Shown here one piece after another: positions 4,441 through 5,959 of a DNA stretch of 5,959 nucleotides. The number at the start of each line of letters is the position of its first letter. Positions within the stretch are counted from its first letter, which is position 1. The notes below the pieces were generated by a model. The model searched no databases. It saw only the letters and a list, made by a program, of their open reading frames with translations, and was not told the origin of the DNA. The translations under genes and the position numbers were made by a program. Source of the stretch: 2-01-FULL-33-17 sp964474375 (GTDB lineage Bacteria; Patescibacteriota; Minisyncoccia; Phycocordibacterales; UBA9973); the NCBI GenBank assembly GCA_964474375.1, contig CAYYSG010000027.1, forward strand, positions 1 to 5,959, read 5' to 3'.

Positions 4441-4965
4441 CTACGAGACAACGCCTACAAACGCGTAATGGTGCGCTCCTGCCTGCACATCTTTCTGCTT
4501 TACGAACCCTGCGCCTGCAAGCAGCGACTCTGCTTTCTCTTTTGAAAGTACGTGGTCCTTGTGCGGCCCAATACCGCCAAACCCGCCCGACCAGTCCACG
4601 ACGAGAATCTTCCCACCTGGTTTCAGTACGCGCCTTGCTTCCTGCAGCACCCTTGCCTGGTCGCGCACCTGGAACAACACGTTTGAAAGCAAGACGGCGT
4701 CCATGGACGCATCCGCAAGCGGCGTGCCAGCGTGCTCGATATCCGCCCACAGCGTCTCAATCGGAAGGCTTCGCTGCTTCGCCTCAGCCTGTAGGCGCGT
4801 AAGCACATCCTGCTGCACGTCTACGGCGTACACGCGCCCTGTCGTTCCTACGATGTTTGCTGCGCAGATCGCGTAGTGCCCGGAGCCTGCGCCGAAGTCC
4901 GCAACGGTCATGCCCTCTTTGAGCCCCAACTGCAGCACTGTGGTCAAAGGATCGGTGAACGTCAT
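4441..4965 (-). CDS. Class I SAM-dependent methyltransferase (UbiE/Methyltransf_11-like)
   Basis: The 174-residue enzyme transfers a methyl group from S-adenosylmethionine to an unidentified substrate. Motif I is VADFGAGSGH (21-30). The motif II acidic residue is D49 in VYAVDV. WADIEHAGTPLADASMDAVL (73-92) covers the adenine-contact acidic residue and motif IV, and RVLKPGGKILVVDW (112-125) is the classic post-motif segment of the UbiE-like group. It is short for the family, and the N-terminal helix before motif I is reduced (about 20 residues). It is soluble, with no signal peptide. It starts at ATG 4965, with an extended -10 (TGCTATCGT) ending 7 nt before it and no SD. It follows the DUF1801 gene by 23 nt and ends 15 nt before the solute-binding protein gene. 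Whether it modifies the surface proteins is unknown. Confidence 0.88.
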   Translation of the reverse strand: MTFTDPLTTVLQLGLKEGMTVADFGAGSGHYAICAANIVGTTGRVYAVDVQQDVLTRLQAEAKQRSLPIETLWADIEHAGTPLADASMDAVLLSNVLFQVRDQARVLQEARRVLKPGGKILVVDWSGGFGGIGPHKDHVLSKEKAESLLAGAGFVKQKDVQAGAHHYAFVGVVS

Positions 4966-4972
4966 TGCCTAT

Positions 4973-4981
4973 ACGATAGCA
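4973..4981 (-). promoter_or_regulatory. Extended -10 promoter of the methyltransferase gene
   Basis: Read on the - strand this is TGCTATCGT, a TGn extension plus TATCGT, ending 7 nt before ATG 4965 within the 23-nt gap after the DUF1801 gene. The spacing predicts transcription starting at or next to the ATG. No -35 or SD is seen. Confidence 0.5.
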
Positions 4982-4988
4982 TGTACTC

Positions 4989-5351
4989 TTACTTCTTTTT
5001 GTAGGTTGCAGCACCTTCTTTGAGCCGCACTTTGACGATCTTCGCGATGAGCCCGAGCGGAAGCTTGGTGCCGTACGGAAACTGCACGCCGCCGGTGGTC
5101 ATCTTGTACTTGGAAAGCTCCGTACCGAGTGCCTTACGTACCGCAGCAGTCATCGGAAACATGCTCACATGCTTTTTGAACGCTCCGTAGTGGATCAGAT
5201 TGCCGTTATAGACGAGTGTTGGAATGCCATATTTAACGGCTTCAGTCGCCTTAGGAGCAGCTTTGCGCACGGCAGCGCGCACTTGCTTCAAGACCTTCTG
5301 TACATCCGCAGGAAATTCTTTGATGTAGGAGTTGATCGTTTGAGCTTTCAT
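4989..5351 (-). CDS. DUF1801 (YdhG-like) domain protein
   Basis: The 120-residue soluble protein fits the DUF1801 family over its whole length. The opening is INSYIKEFPADVQKVLKQVR (6-25), followed by AAPKATEAVKYGIPTLVYNG (31-50), matching the family's 'APxAEExISYGMPxF' signature. Then come the GAFKKHVSMFP strand (56-66), LSKYKMTTGGVQFPYGTKLP (79-98) and the closing helix LIAKIVKVRLKEGA. It ends in a Lys-rich tail (YKKK). The fold is a small alpha/beta domain related to Bacillus YdhG; a biochemical function is not firmly known. It starts at ATG 5351, with a near-consensus extended -10 (TGCTATACT) ending 6 nt before it and no SD, so the mRNA is probably leaderless. It is divergent from the gene at 5465. 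Confidence 0.87.
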   Translation of the reverse strand: MKAQTINSYIKEFPADVQKVLKQVRAAVRKAAPKATEAVKYGIPTLVYNGNLIHYGAFKKHVSMFPMTAAVRKALGTELSKYKMTTGGVQFPYGTKLPLGLIAKIVKVRLKEGAATYKKK

Positions 5352-5357
5352 ACAGAA

Positions 5358-5366
5358 AGTATAGCA
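5358..5366 (-). promoter_or_regulatory. Extended -10 promoter of the DUF1801 gene
   Basis: TGCTATACT on the - strand is a near-perfect extended -10 ending 6 nt before ATG 5351. A start 6-7 nt downstream would be the A of the ATG or a neighbouring base. It is the best example of the leaderless arrangement in the window. No clear -35 is found. Confidence 0.6.
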
Positions 5367-5404
5367 GCGTGCTAGCCACCTAACAGAATATTTGAGCGTC
5401 GATA

Positions 5405-5433
5405 TTGACTTTATATAATAAAAATGCTACTAT
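5405..5433 (+). promoter_or_regulatory. Strong promoter of the 5465 gene
   Basis: TTGACT (5405-5410), a 17-nt spacer ending in TGC, and TACTAT (5428-5433) form a promoter with a good -35 and an extended -10, in an AT-rich patch unlike the rest of the window. The predicted start near 5440 gives a leader of about 25 nt that holds the SD. TATTAT (5431-5436) is an overlapping alternative -10. Confidence 0.7.
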
Positions 5434-5450
5434 TATAGCAGGCATAACTA

Positions 5451-5456
5451 GAGGAG
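5451..5456 (+). promoter_or_regulatory. Shine-Dalgarno site that fixes the start at 5465
   Basis: GAGGAG lies 8 nt before ATG 5465. It is the only clear SD in front of any gene here, and it selects 5465 over an upstream in-frame ATG at 5405, which lies inside the promoter. Confidence 0.8.
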
Positions 5457-5464
5457 TTCCTTCA

Positions 5465-5866
5465 ATGCCAAGAATCAGCATTGTCTTCCCACATACCCTT
5501 TTCGAGGGGCCTGTGAGCCAGGAAGACGAAAAAACGCTCTGCCAGTGGGTCATCAAATACGTGACGGGCGTCGGCAACGAGTTCAAGAAAGAACTCGACA
5601 TCCGTGGCGCCGAAGACATCTGGATGAACATCCAGGTGGGCGGCTGGTCTAACAAAGGAAGCGTCTTCGGGGAAATCTTTATGATCCCGAAGGACTGCCG
5701 CACCGAAGAAGTGCGTTCGGCGTTCGGCGATGCCGTCGCCCGCGCGATCTTCGAGGCGCTGAAAGCTGCCCCCGTTAAGACCAAGTGCATCCCGGGCATC
5801 GACCTCCCCATTCGCGTCGTCCCGCGCCCCGACTACATCGAATGCGACGACCAACCGTTCGGCTAA
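5465..5866 (+). CDS. Protein of unknown function, possible tautomerase-like fold
   Basis: I do not recognise the family of this 133-residue protein. It starts Met-Pro followed by a beta strand (MPRISIVFP). A helix (about 19-35), a strand DIWMNIQVGG (51-60), a strand SVFGEIFMIP (66-75), a long helix TEEVRSAFGDAVARAIFEAL (80-99) and a last strand LPIRVVPR (114-121) follow. A Pro at position 2 and this strand-helix-strand-strand-helix order recall the tautomerase superfamily (4-OT, MIF, CHMI), where Pro1 is catalytic after Met removal. That is only a structural guess. It has cysteines at 26, 78, 108 and 127, no membrane helix and no signal peptide. Unlike its neighbours it has a strong promoter, an SD, C-ending codons and its own terminator, which suggests high expression or a separate origin. 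Confidence 0.8.
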   Translation: MPRISIVFPHTLFEGPVSQEDEKTLCQWVIKYVTGVGNEFKKELDIRGAEDIWMNIQVGGWSNKGSVFGEIFMIPKDCRTEEVRSAFGDAVARAIFEALKAAPVKTKCIPGIDLPIRVVPRPDYIECDDQPFG

Positions 5867-5890
5867 CGCCGGACCAGAGCAATGATTCGA

Positions 5891-5925
5891 CCGCCGCAGC
5901 CATAAGCTGCGGCGGTTTTGTTTTT
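5891..5925 (+). terminator. Rho-independent terminator after the 5465 gene
   Basis: CCGCCGCAGC (5891-5900) pairs perfectly with GCTGCGGCGG (5906-5915) around the loop CATAA, followed by TTTTGTTTTT. It lies 24 nt after the stop. The remaining 34 bases to the window end show no recognisable feature. Confidence 0.92.
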
Positions 5926-5959
5926 ACCAATTGGCTGATACGCATTCGAATCTTTTTGA

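Noticed and set aside
5405..5464. Upstream start for the 5465 gene
   Set aside because: It lies within the -35/-10 region and upstream of the GAGGAG, so it would not be on the mRNA.
5380..5854. Two long - strand open frames opposite the 5465 gene
   Set aside because: They are antisense shadows of a gene that has its own promoter, SD and terminator; one runs into the promoter region.

Overview
The window looks like a piece of a Candidate Phyla Radiation (Patescibacteria, probably Parcubacteria-like) chromosome. This is inferred from three things: a run of very small two-helix membrane proteins of the CPR-typical type IV secretion pilin kind, the compact layout with gaps of 0-25 bases, and the near absence of Shine-Dalgarno (SD) sequences. 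No taxonomic marker was compared, so the placement is an inference. I see no mobile element, CRISPR array or rRNA.

Layout. On the + strand, 3-620 holds the end of infB (translation initiation factor IF-2) and complete rbfA (30S maturation), a common bacterial translation pair. From 645 to 1121 there are four tRNA genes, Cys(GCA), Leu(TAA), Lys(CTT) and Leu(TAG), each with a -10-like box close upstream. A strong hairpin terminator lies between the third and fourth. From 4425 down to 1122 the - strand carries the most distinctive part. It holds a membrane-anchored family 1 solute-binding protein followed by six small pilin-like paralogues (named A to F here in transcription order). Solute-binding protein, A, B and C are tightly packed (1-nt gap, 4-nt overlap, 3-nt gap). 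D has its own promoter and is followed by a strong terminator. E and F each have their own extended -10 promoter. Upstream of this cluster, also on the - strand, are a SAM-dependent methyltransferase (4965-4441) and a DUF1801 protein (5351-4989). A divergent + strand gene of unknown function (5465-5866) closes the window with its own promoter, SD and terminator.

How the genes may work together. The six paralogues share one architecture: TM1, a short charged loop, then TM2. Two have a signal peptide and one has a Gly-rich, four-Cys tail. Together with the anchored solute-binding protein, which has no ABC permease or ATPase beside it, they look like a cell-surface assembly, possibly a pilus or a substrate-capture apparatus. 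This is inference; no function can be proved from sequence alone.

Expression style. Most - strand genes not tightly following another gene have a -10 box, often of the extended TGn type, ending only 6-9 bases before ATG. That spacing predicts leaderless mRNAs. The unknown gene at 5465 is the clear exception, with a 5' leader and a strong GAGGAG.
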